The notes: generated by a model from the letters alone, not told the origin. Shown: positions 46,589 through 56,344, counted from the stretch's first letter. The stretch is DNA of 64,000 bases from Rhodovulum marinum (GCF_004343075.1 NZ_SLXP01000002.1:496001-560000), one strand, 5' to 3'. Numbers and translations are program-made.

Positions 46589-46604
46589 TGGCACGCTTGT
46601 TGCT
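46589..46604 (+). promoter_or_regulatory. Sigma-54 promoter of fprA-fdxC-fdxN-rseC-rnfF
   Basis: TGGCACGCTTGTTGCT is a perfect match to TGGCACG-N4-TTGCW, 17 bases upstream of the fprA ATG. Confidence 0.92.
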
Positions 46605-46621
46605 TATCCTTTCACCGAGAT

Positions 46622-48239
<1,618 letters not shown>

Positions 48240-48290
48240 CCCCGGCGCGCACCCGCAACCCTTTGAAACCCCGAAAGAAAGGATAGAACC

Positions 48291-48488
48291 ATGGCCATGA
48301 TGATCGACAGCATGATGTGCACCGCCTGCGGCGATTGCGAATCCGTCTGCCCCACCGGGGCGATCATCCCGCACAAGGGCGTCTACATGATCCAGGCCGA
48401 CAAGTGCACCGAGTGCGAGCCCGATCACGATATGCCGCAATGCCTGAACGCCTGCATGGAAGACGGCTGCATCAGCCCGGCCGAATAG
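48291..48488 (+). CDS. fdxN: 2[4Fe-4S] ferredoxin FdxN (ferredoxin I)
   Basis: 65 residues. Cluster cysteines 10, 13, 16, 20 and 39, 42, 51, 55 with the long loop (C-x8-C) typical of FdxN. It closely resembles R. capsulatus ferredoxin I, the main electron donor to nitrogenase reductase, reduced through Rnf. Ribosome site AAAGGA upstream. Confidence 0.95.
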   Translation: MAMMIDSMMCTACGDCESVCPTGAIIPHKGVYMIQADKCTECEPDHDMPQCLNACMEDGCISPAE

Positions 48489-48490
48489 CC

Positions 48491-48955
48491 ATGACCGCCC
48501 CGCACGAGGCGCGCGCCCTGCGCCAGACCCTTCGGGTCGTGGGCGTCGAGGGCGCGCGGGTCCGGCTGGCGGGCGACCGGCTGTCGGGCTGCGCGGCCTG
48601 CGCGGCGCGCGCGGGCTGCGGGGCGGGTGCGCTGGCCGAGATGCTGGACGCCGGGCCGCTGGAAATCACCCTGCCGCGCGGCGCGCCCGTGGCGCCGGGC
48701 GACCGGGTGGTCGTTGCGATGGAGGGCGGGGCTTTCCTGGGGGCGGCGGGGCTGGCCTATCTGCTGCCGCCCGCCGCCCTGGTGGCCGCGGCCGCCGGGT
48801 TCGCGGCGCTGGGGCTGTCCGACCTGTGGGTGGCGGCGCTTTGCGCGCCGGTGCTGGCGCTGGCGCTGCTGCCCGCGTGGCGGGCGGACCGGCGGGGCCG
48901 GATCGCCGCGGCACTCCGGATCGAAGAGGTGATCCCGGCCGGGGCGCGGCCATGA
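48491..48955 (+). CDS. RseC/MucC-family membrane protein
   Basis: 154 residues; starts 2 bases after fdxN and overlaps rnfF by 4. The cytoplasmic part has a Cys motif CAACAARAGCG near residue 34, followed by two hydrophobic helices (FLGAAGLAYLLPPAALVAAAAG, LWVAALCAPVLALALL). RseC proteins are linked to the Rsx/Rnf reducing system in enterobacteria, which suits the location. Confidence 0.85.
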   Translation: MTAPHEARALRQTLRVVGVEGARVRLAGDRLSGCAACAARAGCGAGALAEMLDAGPLEITLPRGAPVAPGDRVVVAMEGGAFLGAAGLAYLLPPAALVAAAAGFAALGLSDLWVAALCAPVLALALLPAWRADRRGRIAAALRIEEVIPAGARP

Positions 48956-50031
48956 AACGCGCGCTGGCGATCGTGGCGACCTGCGCGGCGCTGGCGCTGG
49001 GCGCGGCGCAGGCCGCGCGCCCCACGCCCGACCACCGCGAAACGCTGTATGTCTTCGGCACCCTGGTCGAGATCGAGATCCGCGGCGAAGACCGCGCCGC
49101 GGCCCGCGCCGCCAGTGCCGAGATCGGCCGCCTGCTGCAAAGCCTGCACGACGACTGGCACGCCTGGCGGCCCGGCGCGCTGGGCGACCTGAACGCCGCC
49201 ATCGCGCGGGGCGAGACCGCGGGCGTCGATGCGCGGCTTGCGCAGGTGCTGGAGACCGGGCGGCAGCTGTCGTGCCAAAGCGGCGGGTTGTTCGAACCGG
49301 CGATCGGCGCGCTGATCGGGCTGTGGGGCTTTCACGCCGATACCGCGCCCAGCGGCGCGCCGCCCGCGCCCGCGGCCATCGCCGCGCTGGTCGACGCGCA
49401 CCCGCGCATGACCGACCTGCAGATCGACGCCACGCGCGTCACCTCGGCCAACCGGGCCGTGCAGCTCGACCTGGGCGGGTTCGCCAAGGGCGCGGCGCTG
49501 GACCTGGCGGCGGCGCGCCTGCGCGCGCTGGGCATCGAGAACGCGGTGCTGAACGCGGGCGGCGATGTCAACGTGATCGGCACCCATGGCGACCGGCCCT
49601 GGCGCGTGGCGATCCGCGACCCGTTCGTCTGGGGCGCGGTCGCGGCGGTGTCGCTGGCCCCCGGAGAGGTGCTCTATACCTCGGGCAATTACGAACGCTA
49701 CTTCGACCATGACGGCCAGCGCTTTGCCCATATCCTCGACCCGCGCACGGGCTATCCGGTGCAGGACATCGTGTCGGTCTCGGTGCTGGACACGGACGGG
49801 GCGCGCGCCGATGCCGCGGCCACCGCGCTGTCCGTCGCGGGACCCGCGGACTGGCCGCAGGTCGCCGCCGACATGGGGGTGGGCGCGGTGCTGGTCATCA
49901 CCGGCGAAGGCCGGATGCAGGCCACGCCCGACATGGCGGCCCGGCTGGACCCGGCCGGGCCGGGGCTGCCGGGGCCGGTCGAGACCGTGCCCCTGCCCGC
50001 CCCGGCGCCAAGGCCCGCCTGCGCGGGCTAG
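48952..50031 (+). CDS. rnfF: RnfF, FAD:protein FMN transferase (ApbE family)
   Basis: 359 residues with signal peptide MKRALAIVATCAALALGAAQA. Periplasmic ApbE-type enzyme that attaches FMN covalently to RnfG and RnfD. Motifs: FGTLVEIEI, VQLDLGGFAKGAALD, NAGGDVNVIG, YTSGNYERYF, HILDPRTGYPV and TDGARADAAATAL. Last gene of the fprA operon; its TAG overlaps the stop of the convergent ferredoxin gene (CTAG). Confidence 0.92.
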   Translation: MKRALAIVATCAALALGAAQAARPTPDHRETLYVFGTLVEIEIRGEDRAAARAASAEIGRLLQSLHDDWHAWRPGALGDLNAAIARGETAGVDARLAQVLETGRQLSCQSGGLFEPAIGALIGLWGFHADTAPSGAPPAPAAIAALVDAHPRMTDLQIDATRVTSANRAVQLDLGGFAKGAALDLAAARLRALGIENAVLNAGGDVNVIGTHGDRPWRVAIRDPFVWGAVAAVSLAPGEVLYTSGNYERYFDHDGQRFAHILDPRTGYPVQDIVSVSVLDTDGARADAAATALSVAGPADWPQVAADMGVGAVLVITGEGRMQATPDMAARLDPAGPGLPGPVETVPLPAPAPRPACAG

Positions 50032-50399
50032 TCCGCCCCGCCCGGCACGCCGGAAAAGGCCACCGTCACGTCCTCGTCGCGGGCGATGAACTGGCAGGCC
50101 AGCCGGTAGCGCGGCGGCATGTCGTTGACCTCGGCATTCTCGATCTCTTCCTCGGTGATCTTGCCCAACTCCTTGAGCTTGCTCTTTTCCTTGTCGGTCA
50201 GCATGATCCCCTTCTTCTGCGTCGGGTCGTCATAGCTGACCTCGATCAGGCAGGACCCGCAATTGCCGTCGCGGCAGTCGAACGGGATCGGGATGTTGTA
50301 CTGGTCGGCAAGGGCGAGGATCGTCTTGGTATCGCCCGCGACGGCGTAAACCGCCTTGTCCTTGTGCATCATCGGCGAGGTAAAGGTCACGATGGCCAT
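50028..50399 (-). CDS. fdxD: [2Fe-2S] ferredoxin, FeSII/Shethna-like (FdxD type)
   Basis: 123 residues with Cys42, Cys47, Cys50 (CRDGNCGSC) and Cys102. An internal stretch (LTDKEKSKLKELGKITEEE) and PPRYRLACQ match the Azotobacter Shethna protein II, which locks nitrogenase in an O2-protected complex; R. capsulatus FdxD (ferredoxin V) is a close relative. It has its own sigma-54 promoter 77 bases upstream. Confidence 0.85.
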   Translation of the reverse strand: MAIVTFTSPMMHKDKAVYAVAGDTKTILALADQYNIPIPFDCRDGNCGSCLIEVSYDDPTQKKGIMLTDKEKSKLKELGKITEEEIENAEVNDMPPRYRLACQFIARDEDVTVAFSGVPGGAD

Positions 50400-50475
50400 C
50401 TGACTCTGTCCTTTGCTGGCCGCCCCGCGGGCGGCGGTGTCGGTGAAACGCACCGGGGCGCGTCGGCCCAGACCA

Positions 50476-50491
50476 AGCACGAACCATGCCA
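50476..50491 (-). promoter_or_regulatory. Sigma-54 promoter of the FeSII-type ferredoxin gene
   Basis: Minus strand TGGCATGGTTCGTGCT with GG-N10-GC spacing; one change in the -24 box (TGGCAT). Confidence 0.78.
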
Positions 50492-50532
50492 GCCCGCGCC
50501 CCCGTGAAATCCCGCGCCCCCGCCCGGCATCG

Positions 50533-50548
50533 CGTCGCAAACCCGACA
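50533..50548. promoter_or_regulatory. Imperfect NifA site upstream of fdxD
   Basis: CGTCGCAAACCCGACA differs by one base from TGTCG-N6-CGACA and lies about 57 bases upstream of the sigma-54 promoter. Plausible but weaker than the others. Confidence 0.55.
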
Positions 50549-50570
50549 GGAACGCGCCACACACCCCTTT

Positions 50571-50644
50571 TTCTTGGTGAAATACTCCGGGGGTCTGGGG
50601 GCAGAGCCCCCAGCCGGTCGCCCCGGCGACAGCCGGGGCGAAAC
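50571..50644 (-). repeat. Dispersed hairpin repeat, copy 2, with second hairpin
   Basis: The 29-base unit at 50616-50644 is the exact reverse complement of 31592-31620. Next to it lies CTGGGGGC-AGA-GCCCCCAG (50596-50614) and then GAAATACTCC (50579-50588), so the whole module matches the arrangement after pqqE. It follows fdxB and probably ends the nifE operon. Confidence 0.75.
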
Positions 50645-50652
50645 CCAACACA

Positions 50653-50955
50653 TCACGCCGCTTCGGCGGGTTCGTGCGTCTGGCAGGCCGAGGGACAAAC
50701 CCGCGCGCAGGCGCCGCAGCCGATGCAATCGCCGGCATCGGCCACCACCATGATCTTGCGCTCGATCTCGTCCTCGTATTCCTCGTCGTCCACGTCGACG
50801 ATCTCGTCCTCGTCGGTGACACCCTTCAGGTCCAGCACGTTGCGCGCACAAACCTTGTAGCAGCGGCCGCAGCCGATGCATTTCTCCATGTCGATGGCGA
50901 CAAGGAATTCCGGCACGTATTCCGTGCCGCCGCGGGTCAGGGCGGTGATCGGCAT
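50653..50955 (-). CDS. fdxB: Nif-specific 4Fe-4S ferredoxin III FdxB
   Basis: 100 residues with two clusters, CIGCGRCYKVC and CIGCGACARVC, separated by a strongly acidic insert (DEDEIVDVDDEEYEDEIE). This architecture is FdxB, found downstream of nifX in Rhodobacter. Last gene of the nifE operon. Confidence 0.92.
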   Translation of the reverse strand: MPITALTRGGTEYVPEFLVAIDMEKCIGCGRCYKVCARNVLDLKGVTDEDEIVDVDDEEYEDEIERKIMVVADAGDCIGCGACARVCPSACQTHEPAEAA

Positions 50956-50958
50956 GGC

Positions 50959-51168
50959 TCAGGCCTCCTCGGCGGCTTTCTTCGCCGCTTTCAGTTCCTT
51001 GCGCGCGGCGCTCAACTCCTTGAACACCTCGAATGTCTCGGCCGCCACCTCGGGGATCTTCTCCCAGTCGGTGGGCAGTTCCTCGGCCAGGTCGTGCAGG
51101 TTCATCTTGGCGTTGGTGGACCGCATCGAGAGTTTCTTCACGCGGGTTTCAAGCTCTTCCAGGCTCAT
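50959..51168 (-). CDS. Small helical nif-linked protein (CCE_0567-like)
   Basis: 69 residues, nearly all helix: MSLEELETRVKKLSMRSTNAKMNLHDLAEELP then a Lys/Ala/Glu-rich end. This matches the small protein usually found after nifX and the DUF269 gene, a proposed metal-binding helical hairpin. Function unknown. fdxB starts 3 bases after its stop. Confidence 0.82.
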   Translation of the reverse strand: MSLEELETRVKKLSMRSTNAKMNLHDLAEELPTDWEKIPEVAAETFEVFKELSAARKELKAAKKAAEEA

Positions 51169-51307
51169 GCCGGGCTCCTTTGGTCGGGTTTCGCGGCACC
51201 GGAGCGGATCCGGCGAGAGAACGGGGTGCGCCCGGCCGAGGGTTTCAGCGACAAGGGCGGCGCGGGTGTCTTCGGCGCGGGCAGCGGGCGGATCCGGATC
51301 ATGCGGC

Positions 51308-51781
51308 TCAGGCCCCCGCGGCCTCGGGGAAGCGGGCGACCATCTCGGCCGCGCCGGCGGTGGCCTTCTCGCCCGCCTCGGCCAGCTTGGCGTAGGTTTC
51401 GAAGCCGAAGCGGTGGATGTCGCGCACATGTTTCGACAGCACCACCAGGCGGCCCGAGATCAGCACGATCCGCCCGAAGCCCTCGTGGTGGATCTTGGAC
51501 ATCTGCGAGGCCATGGCCCCGGTGCGTTTCTCCAGCAAGAGCGCCACGGCGTCATGGAATTTCTCGACCCGCCACAACAGGTCGGGGTCGGGGTCGCACA
51601 TGATCGGCATGTCGCGCAGCTCTTCGCGGGTCACGATGAAATCGGCCAGCAGCTCGGCATCGGACTTGTCGTCCCAGCTGCCATAGCCGTCCTCGGCGCG
51701 GATCACCGCGACCAGCTGGGTCAGGAACTCGCTTGCGGGCATGTCGCCGCCGCGCGGCAGGGTTTCGGTTTCGGCACTCAT
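51308..51781 (-). CDS. NifX-associated protein (DUF269)
   Basis: 157 residues of the NifX-associated family (FLTQLVAVIRAEDGYGSWD, SKIHHEGFGRIVLISGRLVVLSK). It is regularly next to nifX and presumed to help FeMo-co assembly. Overlaps nifX by 4 bases. A 139-base gap to the next gene shows nothing special. Confidence 0.9.
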   Translation of the reverse strand: MSAETETLPRGGDMPASEFLTQLVAVIRAEDGYGSWDDKSDAELLADFIVTREELRDMPIMCDPDPDLLWRVEKFHDAVALLLEKRTGAMASQMSKIHHEGFGRIVLISGRLVVLSKHVRDIHRFGFETYAKLAEAGEKATAGAAEMVARFPEAAGA

Positions 51782-52218
51782 TCGCTGACATCCTCGGCGT
51801 AATCGGCGGCGAAATCGGTTTTCGGGCGGCCCAGCACCTTGCGCAGGAAGGGCGGCGGGCTGCCCTTGAGCATGGTCTGGGTCTGGGCCAGCACCTCGGC
51901 GATGGGTTCGGGCGCCTTGCGCTTGATCGGGTGGATGCCGGCGCGCACCACCTTGGCCGCCGAGGGCCCGCCGATGGCCAGCACGAACAACAGCGCACAG
52001 CCCGCCAGCGCCTCGACCTTGGGGGTGATGCGGTCGTCGATATCGTTGTGCTGGCCGCTTTGGGCGGTGACATCGTCGAATTCCAGCACCTCGACCACCC
52101 GGGCCGAGGTGGTCGTCACCTCGTAGATCGCGAATTTTCTGGCCGAGCCGAAATGCGCGTCCAGGTGTTCCATGTCATTGGTCGCGATGGCGATTTTCAG
52201 GGGTGTTTCGCTGGTCAT
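51778..52218 (-). CDS. nifX: Nitrogenase cofactor carrier NifX
   Basis: 146 residues, dinitrogenase-FeMo-cofactor-binding family: LKIAIATNDMEHLDAHFGSA, FVLAIGGPSAAKVVRAGIHP. Binds FeMo-co precursors handed over by NifEN. The ATG at 52218 lies 13 bases after nifN; the frame extends into nifN but no better start exists. Confidence 0.93.
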   Translation of the reverse strand: MTSETPLKIAIATNDMEHLDAHFGSARKFAIYEVTTTSARVVEVLEFDDVTAQSGQHNDIDDRITPKVEALAGCALLFVLAIGGPSAAKVVRAGIHPIKRKAPEPIAEVLAQTQTMLKGSPPPFLRKVLGRPKTDFAADYAEDVSE

Positions 52219-52231
52219 GGTGGTCTCCGGC

Positions 52232-53626
52232 TCAATGAGGCGCAGTCTGCGGGCGGTCATGCTCGAACTCCGGGTCTATGGGGGCGGCGCCGAAATCCTC
52301 GGGGCGCGGGGCGTGGGGATGGGCCAGCATGGCGTTGGCCACCTCGAAGAGGAACGCGCGGGTGCCGCGATAGCCGACGCGGCAGGCATCCTGCGCGCCC
52401 AGCCGGTCGTTGATCGGAAAGCCCGCGCGGATCAGCGGCAGGCCGGTCGCGGCGGCGGCGTGGCGGGCATGGGCATGGCTGATCAGCAGCTGCGCCCCGC
52501 CGGCGCGCGCGCCGTCCTCCAGGTCGCCCAGATCGCCCAGGATCGCGGTTTCGCAGGGGATCGCCTCGACGATCGGATTGGCGGCCGAGGTGGTCACGCA
52601 GCAGACCGCCTGGGCGCCCATCCCGGCCAGCGCCGAGGACAGCCCGTAGGCCAGGTCGGGATCGGCGGCGATGGCGTATTTCAGCCCGCCGGTCTGGAAA
52701 TGCGCGTCCAGCATCGCGTCCTGCAGCCGCGCGCGGTCGCGCCGGATCGCCGGCGGCGCATCGGCGGTGCCCGCGATGCGCATCAGCGCGGCCACGAAGG
52801 CATCGACCGCCTTGAGCCCGGTCAGCGACGGGAAGACCTGCACCGGCATGTGCCCGCGTTCGGCCAGCAGCGTCGCCGCCCCGCGCATGCTTTCGCCGAT
52901 GGCGATGGTGACGGCGGATTTCGCCATGGCGGGGATGTCGTCCAGCCGCGTGCCGCCCAGCGACTTGCCCGCCCAGTCCTCGGCCAGGTGCCCGTCCAGC
53001 GACGCGGACAGGTCCGGCAGGATGATCGGTTTCAGCCCGAAGGCGCGGATCATCCGGGTGATTTCCTCGACCTCGGCGGGGGTCAGATGGGCGGCGGGCA
53101 ACAGGTTGACCTGGCGCAGGTCGGCATCGCGCCACATCGGGTCGATCTCGGGCACCAGCGCGTCGATGATCGCGGTCACCGCCCTGGCCCAGCCATCCTC
53201 CAGCGCGCCGTCGAAATCAGGGGTGGAGGCATAGACCACGCGAATGTCGGCCAGGTCGGGGCGGCGGGCCATGATCTCGGCCAGCTCGCCGCGGACATCG
53301 TCGCCCTGGGTTTCGGTCAGCGCGGTGGACGCGATGCCGATGAACCGCGGATCGGCCTTTTTCCGCAGGTTGGCGATGGCCTCCTCGATCTGCTCGGCCC
53401 CGCCCAGGATCGTGCTGACCTCGTTCATCGCGGTGGTCTGCAGCGGGATCGCCTCGCGGAAATGGCGCACCATGTGGACCATGGCAAAGGCGGTGCAGCC
53501 CTGCGCGCCGTGGAACAGCGGCACCGCGCCCTCGACGCCCAGATAGGCCATCGCGGCGCCCAGCGGCGCGCTGGTCTTCAGCGGGTTGGTGGACAGCGCG
53601 CGGCGCGGTCGGGTCAGGCGGGCCAT
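52232..53626 (-). CDS. nifN: FeMo-cofactor scaffold subunit NifN
   Basis: 464 residues, NifK-like half of the NifEN scaffold. Markers: NPLKTSAPLGAAMAYLGVEG, FHGAQGCTAFAMVHMVRHF, IASTALTETQGDDV, HARHAAAATGLPLIRAGFPI. The ATG at 53626 is 4 bases after the nifE stop. Confidence 0.95.
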   Translation of the reverse strand: MARLTRPRRALSTNPLKTSAPLGAAMAYLGVEGAVPLFHGAQGCTAFAMVHMVRHFREAIPLQTTAMNEVSTILGGAEQIEEAIANLRKKADPRFIGIASTALTETQGDDVRGELAEIMARRPDLADIRVVYASTPDFDGALEDGWARAVTAIIDALVPEIDPMWRDADLRQVNLLPAAHLTPAEVEEITRMIRAFGLKPIILPDLSASLDGHLAEDWAGKSLGGTRLDDIPAMAKSAVTIAIGESMRGAATLLAERGHMPVQVFPSLTGLKAVDAFVAALMRIAGTADAPPAIRRDRARLQDAMLDAHFQTGGLKYAIAADPDLAYGLSSALAGMGAQAVCCVTTSAANPIVEAIPCETAILGDLGDLEDGARAGGAQLLISHAHARHAAAATGLPLIRAGFPINDRLGAQDACRVGYRGTRAFLFEVANAMLAHPHAPRPEDFGAAPIDPEFEHDRPQTAPH

Positions 53627-53630
53627 GGCA

Positions 53631-55106
53631 TCAGTCCTCGAAATCGGTGGGGTCGTTGGAAATGCCCGAGACCGGGCAGCGATCCTTGATCCGCGGGCGG
53701 GCGCCGGCAAAGGCGCGGGATTCGTCCCAGGGCGCGGGGCGGCGGACATCTTCCCAGACGGGATTGTTCAGCGACCGGTCGATGGCGCGCACCAGGTCGA
53801 CCATGCCCATGTAACCGGCATAGGGTTCGTGCTTTTCCTGGTTCACGTCGATCCAGGGCACCCGCGCCTTGAGCGCCACGAACTGGCTGCGCGCCCCCGA
53901 CATCAGGACATCCGCCCCCGAGGCGCGCAGCGTGGCATACATCTCTTTCGGGGCCATGTTCTCATACATGTGCGCCTCGGTGCCCATGATCTCGACCACG
54001 CGGGCCTTGTCGTTCTCGGTGGCCTTGCGCACGCTGGTCCCGACAACCTCCATCCCCAGCTCCTGGAGCGCCGAGACCACCGACCAGCTTTTGTGCCCGC
54101 CGGTGTAAAGCAGCACGCGGCGCCCGGCGACGCGGGGCTTGAGGGCTTCAAGCTCGGCCCGCACCCTCGCCTCTTCCTCGGCGATCAGCGCCTCGCAGCG
54201 GTCGATGAGATCCGCATCGGCGCCGCGCTCGACCAGCATCCGGCACATGGTGCGCAACGCCTCGGAGGTGTCGGAAATGCCGTAGAACGAGCCCTCGAAA
54301 TAGGGGATGCCGTATTTTTCCTCCATCTTCCGGGCCAGGCCCAGAAGCGCGTGGGAACAGACCAGCATGGTCACGCGCGCGCGGTGCATCTGCGCGACCT
54401 GGCGGTAACGGGCGTCCGCCGACAGCGAACCGAGGATGCGGATGCCCAGCCGGTCGAGCAGCGGCTTGACCTGCCACAGCTCGCCCGACAGGTTGTAATC
54501 GCCCATGATGTTGATGTCATAGGCGGTGGTGCGCGCGGGCTCCTGCGTGCCGATCACGTGGCGGAACATCATCTCGCCGCCCAGCTTGCAGCCCAGGTTC
54601 TTGGACCCGGCATAGCCCGGCACGTCGACCGGGATCGCGGGGGTGCCGAAGGCCTCGGTCGCGGCCTTGCAGACGGCGGCGATGTCATCGCCGATCATCG
54701 CGGTCACGCAGGTGGCATAGACGAAGACGGCGGGGGGATCATGCTTCTCCACGATCTCGCGGATCGCGCGGTACAGCTTCTTCTCGCCATGGCCCATGAC
54801 GATGTCGAGTTCGGTCAGGTCGGTGGTGAAGCCGGTCTTGTAAAGCATCGACCCCGAGGAGGCCGAGCCGCGGTTGTCCCAGGAATTGCCGCTGCAGGCG
54901 AGCGGCGCATGCACCAGGTGGGCCACGTCGACGATGGGCTGAAGCGTGATCATCGCCCCGTCGAAGGCACAGCCCCCCGCCGCCGCGCCGGGCGTCAGCG
55001 GCTTGGCGCAGCCCTTCTTGCGCTCCGCGGCGGACTTGGCGCGGTTGGTGGCGCAGGCGGGTTCCTGGAAGGCGTCCTCTCGGGTCTGCTTCAAGGCGTC
55101 GGACAT
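53631..55106 (-). CDS. nifE: FeMo-cofactor scaffold subunit NifE
   Basis: 491 residues, NifD-like half of the scaffold. Cysteine-rich N-terminus (EPACATNRAKSAAERKKGCA), PLACSGNSWDNRGS, VYATCVTAMIGDD and KSWSVVSALQELGMEV. First gene of nifE-nifN-nifX-DUF269-CCE_0567-fdxB. The start at 55106 lies 30 bases after the sigma-54 promoter. Confidence 0.96.
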   Translation of the reverse strand: MSDALKQTREDAFQEPACATNRAKSAAERKKGCAKPLTPGAAAGGCAFDGAMITLQPIVDVAHLVHAPLACSGNSWDNRGSASSGSMLYKTGFTTDLTELDIVMGHGEKKLYRAIREIVEKHDPPAVFVYATCVTAMIGDDIAAVCKAATEAFGTPAIPVDVPGYAGSKNLGCKLGGEMMFRHVIGTQEPARTTAYDINIMGDYNLSGELWQVKPLLDRLGIRILGSLSADARYRQVAQMHRARVTMLVCSHALLGLARKMEEKYGIPYFEGSFYGISDTSEALRTMCRMLVERGADADLIDRCEALIAEEEARVRAELEALKPRVAGRRVLLYTGGHKSWSVVSALQELGMEVVGTSVRKATENDKARVVEIMGTEAHMYENMAPKEMYATLRASGADVLMSGARSQFVALKARVPWIDVNQEKHEPYAGYMGMVDLVRAIDRSLNNPVWEDVRRPAPWDESRAFAGARPRIKDRCPVSGISNDPTDFED

Positions 55107-55135
55107 CGGGCACTCCGGGTTGCTGCCCCAAGGCA

Positions 55136-55151
55136 AGCAGAAAGCATGCCA
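55136..55151 (-). promoter_or_regulatory. Sigma-54 promoter of the nifE operon
   Basis: Minus strand TGGCATGCTTTCTGCT with correct GG-N10-GC spacing. Confidence 0.85.
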
Positions 55152-55237
55152 AGCCTCACAGGTTCGCCGGATCGCCCGCGATGTCAGGACCTTGGCCGAC
55201 CGCGGCGGGTCGCGCGATGGCGCCTTTGTCGGGTCTT

Positions 55238-55253
55238 TGTCGGGGACGCGACA
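55238..55253. promoter_or_regulatory. NifA upstream activator site of nifE
   Basis: TGTCGGGGACGCGACA, extended TGTCG-N6-CGACA palindrome, about 102 bases upstream of the promoter. Only about 48 bases separate it from the prophage edge. Confidence 0.88.
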
Positions 55254-55322
55254 CGCCTGTTGCCCCTGGCCCCGCGGCGCCTTGCAGGTTTCGCCTTGGC
55301 TGTGTAGTTACACGAGGTTCTG

Positions 55323-55342
55323 ACAGGGGTTTACAGGGGTTT
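55323..55342. repeat. Two tandem 10-bp repeats near the prophage right end
   Basis: ACAGGGGTTT occurs twice in direct tandem about 22 bases inside the inferred phage end; a candidate transposase-binding repeat. Confidence 0.6.
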
Positions 55343-55354
55343 TGATACCGGAAG

Positions 55355-55374
55355 AGCCCGGTAGACCTCGGGCT
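55355..55374 (-). terminator. Small hairpin after the last prophage gene
   Basis: AGCCCG-N8-CGGGCT, 16 bases beyond the stop of the 143-residue gene. A weak terminator candidate that could limit phage transcription into the nifE regulatory region. Confidence 0.45.
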
Positions 55375-55389
55375 ATCTCGGATGGGTTT

Positions 55390-55821
55390 TTAGGGCTTGC
55401 GTTTCCCGTGGCGGTGCCACCAGGAGCAAATGCCGCTGTGACCGATACGCCGCTCGGGCGGGAATGCCTTGGCGACCTCGGCGGCGAGCGCATGATAGGT
55501 CATCCGGTCGATCCTGGCGAGGATGAAGGCGCGCAGTTCGGGGTCGGTGTTGATCCTAGATGGGCGGCCGGGGCGGTGGTCGCGGACGTGATCATTCGGT
55601 TCGGGCAAGTCTTCGAGGGGCGTTCGAAGGGGTGTTGGAAGACCCTCTTCAAGCTCCGCTCGAAGGGTACCCTGAAGGCCGTCGATCTTGGCCGAGGCGT
55701 TGTCGAGGAGCTTGCGGGCCTCGGCCAGGGCGATGCGCACGGCCACGATCTGCGACAGGGCGCGGCTCATGCGTCCCTCCAGGACGCGGGCGCGCTGCGA
55801 TAGGGGTTGTTCGCGAGACAT
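55390..55821 (-). CDS. Prophage protein of unknown function with HTH-like C-terminus
   Basis: 143 residues, not recognised. The first half is helical and Ala/Glu/Arg-rich; the second half (GRPSRINTDPELRAFILARIDRM, GHSGICSWWHRHGK) looks like a DNA-binding domain. Overlaps the upstream gene by 55 bases. Lies closest to the phage right end. Confidence 0.6.
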   Translation of the reverse strand: MSREQPLSQRARVLEGRMSRALSQIVAVRIALAEARKLLDNASAKIDGLQGTLRAELEEGLPTPLRTPLEDLPEPNDHVRDHRPGRPSRINTDPELRAFILARIDRMTYHALAAEVAKAFPPERRIGHSGICSWWHRHGKRKP

Positions 55822-56129
55822 TTGCGAACAGCCGTGTCGCTCATGTGGAGCGTTCGCGCGATATCGGCGACGGTCTGGCCCTCATACGCCAGGCAGGCGG
55901 CCAGCCAGGGCTTGGCGAGCGGCACACGGCGCGGAAGGTCCGCCGCGCCAAGGGCGCGGGCCAGGTCCACGCCCACGAGTTGCACCACGCGCGAGCGTTC
56001 GGTCGGTCGCTCGGCCATGTAGAGTTCGGCCCCGCCGAAGGTCAGAAGAAAGCGCACCGCCAGCGCCGAGCCGAGGATATCGACATAGGGCGCGGCATGG
56101 GCCGGGGGTTTCGGGTAGCTGTCCGTCAC
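55767..56129 (-). CDS. Prophage HTH protein, possibly Mor-like
   Basis: 120 residues if started at the GTG at 56129, which follows AGGTGA; the frame is open to 56258, but the added part is Pro/Ala-rich and looks non-coding. It contains YVDILGSALAVRFLLTFGGAELYM, like the dimerisation region of Mor/C activators, and an HTH GQTVADIARTLHMSDTAVRKCL. In Mu the activator gene precedes the late genes; here it lies after the tape-measure gene, so order has been changed or it is a different regulator. Confidence 0.6.
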   Translation of the reverse strand: MTDSYPKPPAHAAPYVDILGSALAVRFLLTFGGAELYMAERPTERSRVVQLVGVDLARALGAADLPRRVPLAKPWLAACLAYEGQTVADIARTLHMSDTAVRKCLANNPYRSAPASWRDA

Positions 56130-56344
56130 GTCTGTCACCTCGTCGGGCGGCGGGGTGGATGGAAGGCGGACCGGCCGCCGAGATGGAGCCGGCCGGTCCG
56201 CCGCGCCCGCGTTTGGCGCCGCGGGCGGGATGGGCCGGTCACCCGCTGAGAAAGGCAACCGACCCGAGACCGCCGTGAACTGAACAAACCGGCGGCCAAT
56301 GCGCGGGGCCAGAACCTCCCGCGCAATCTCTGTTCACCAGCGCT

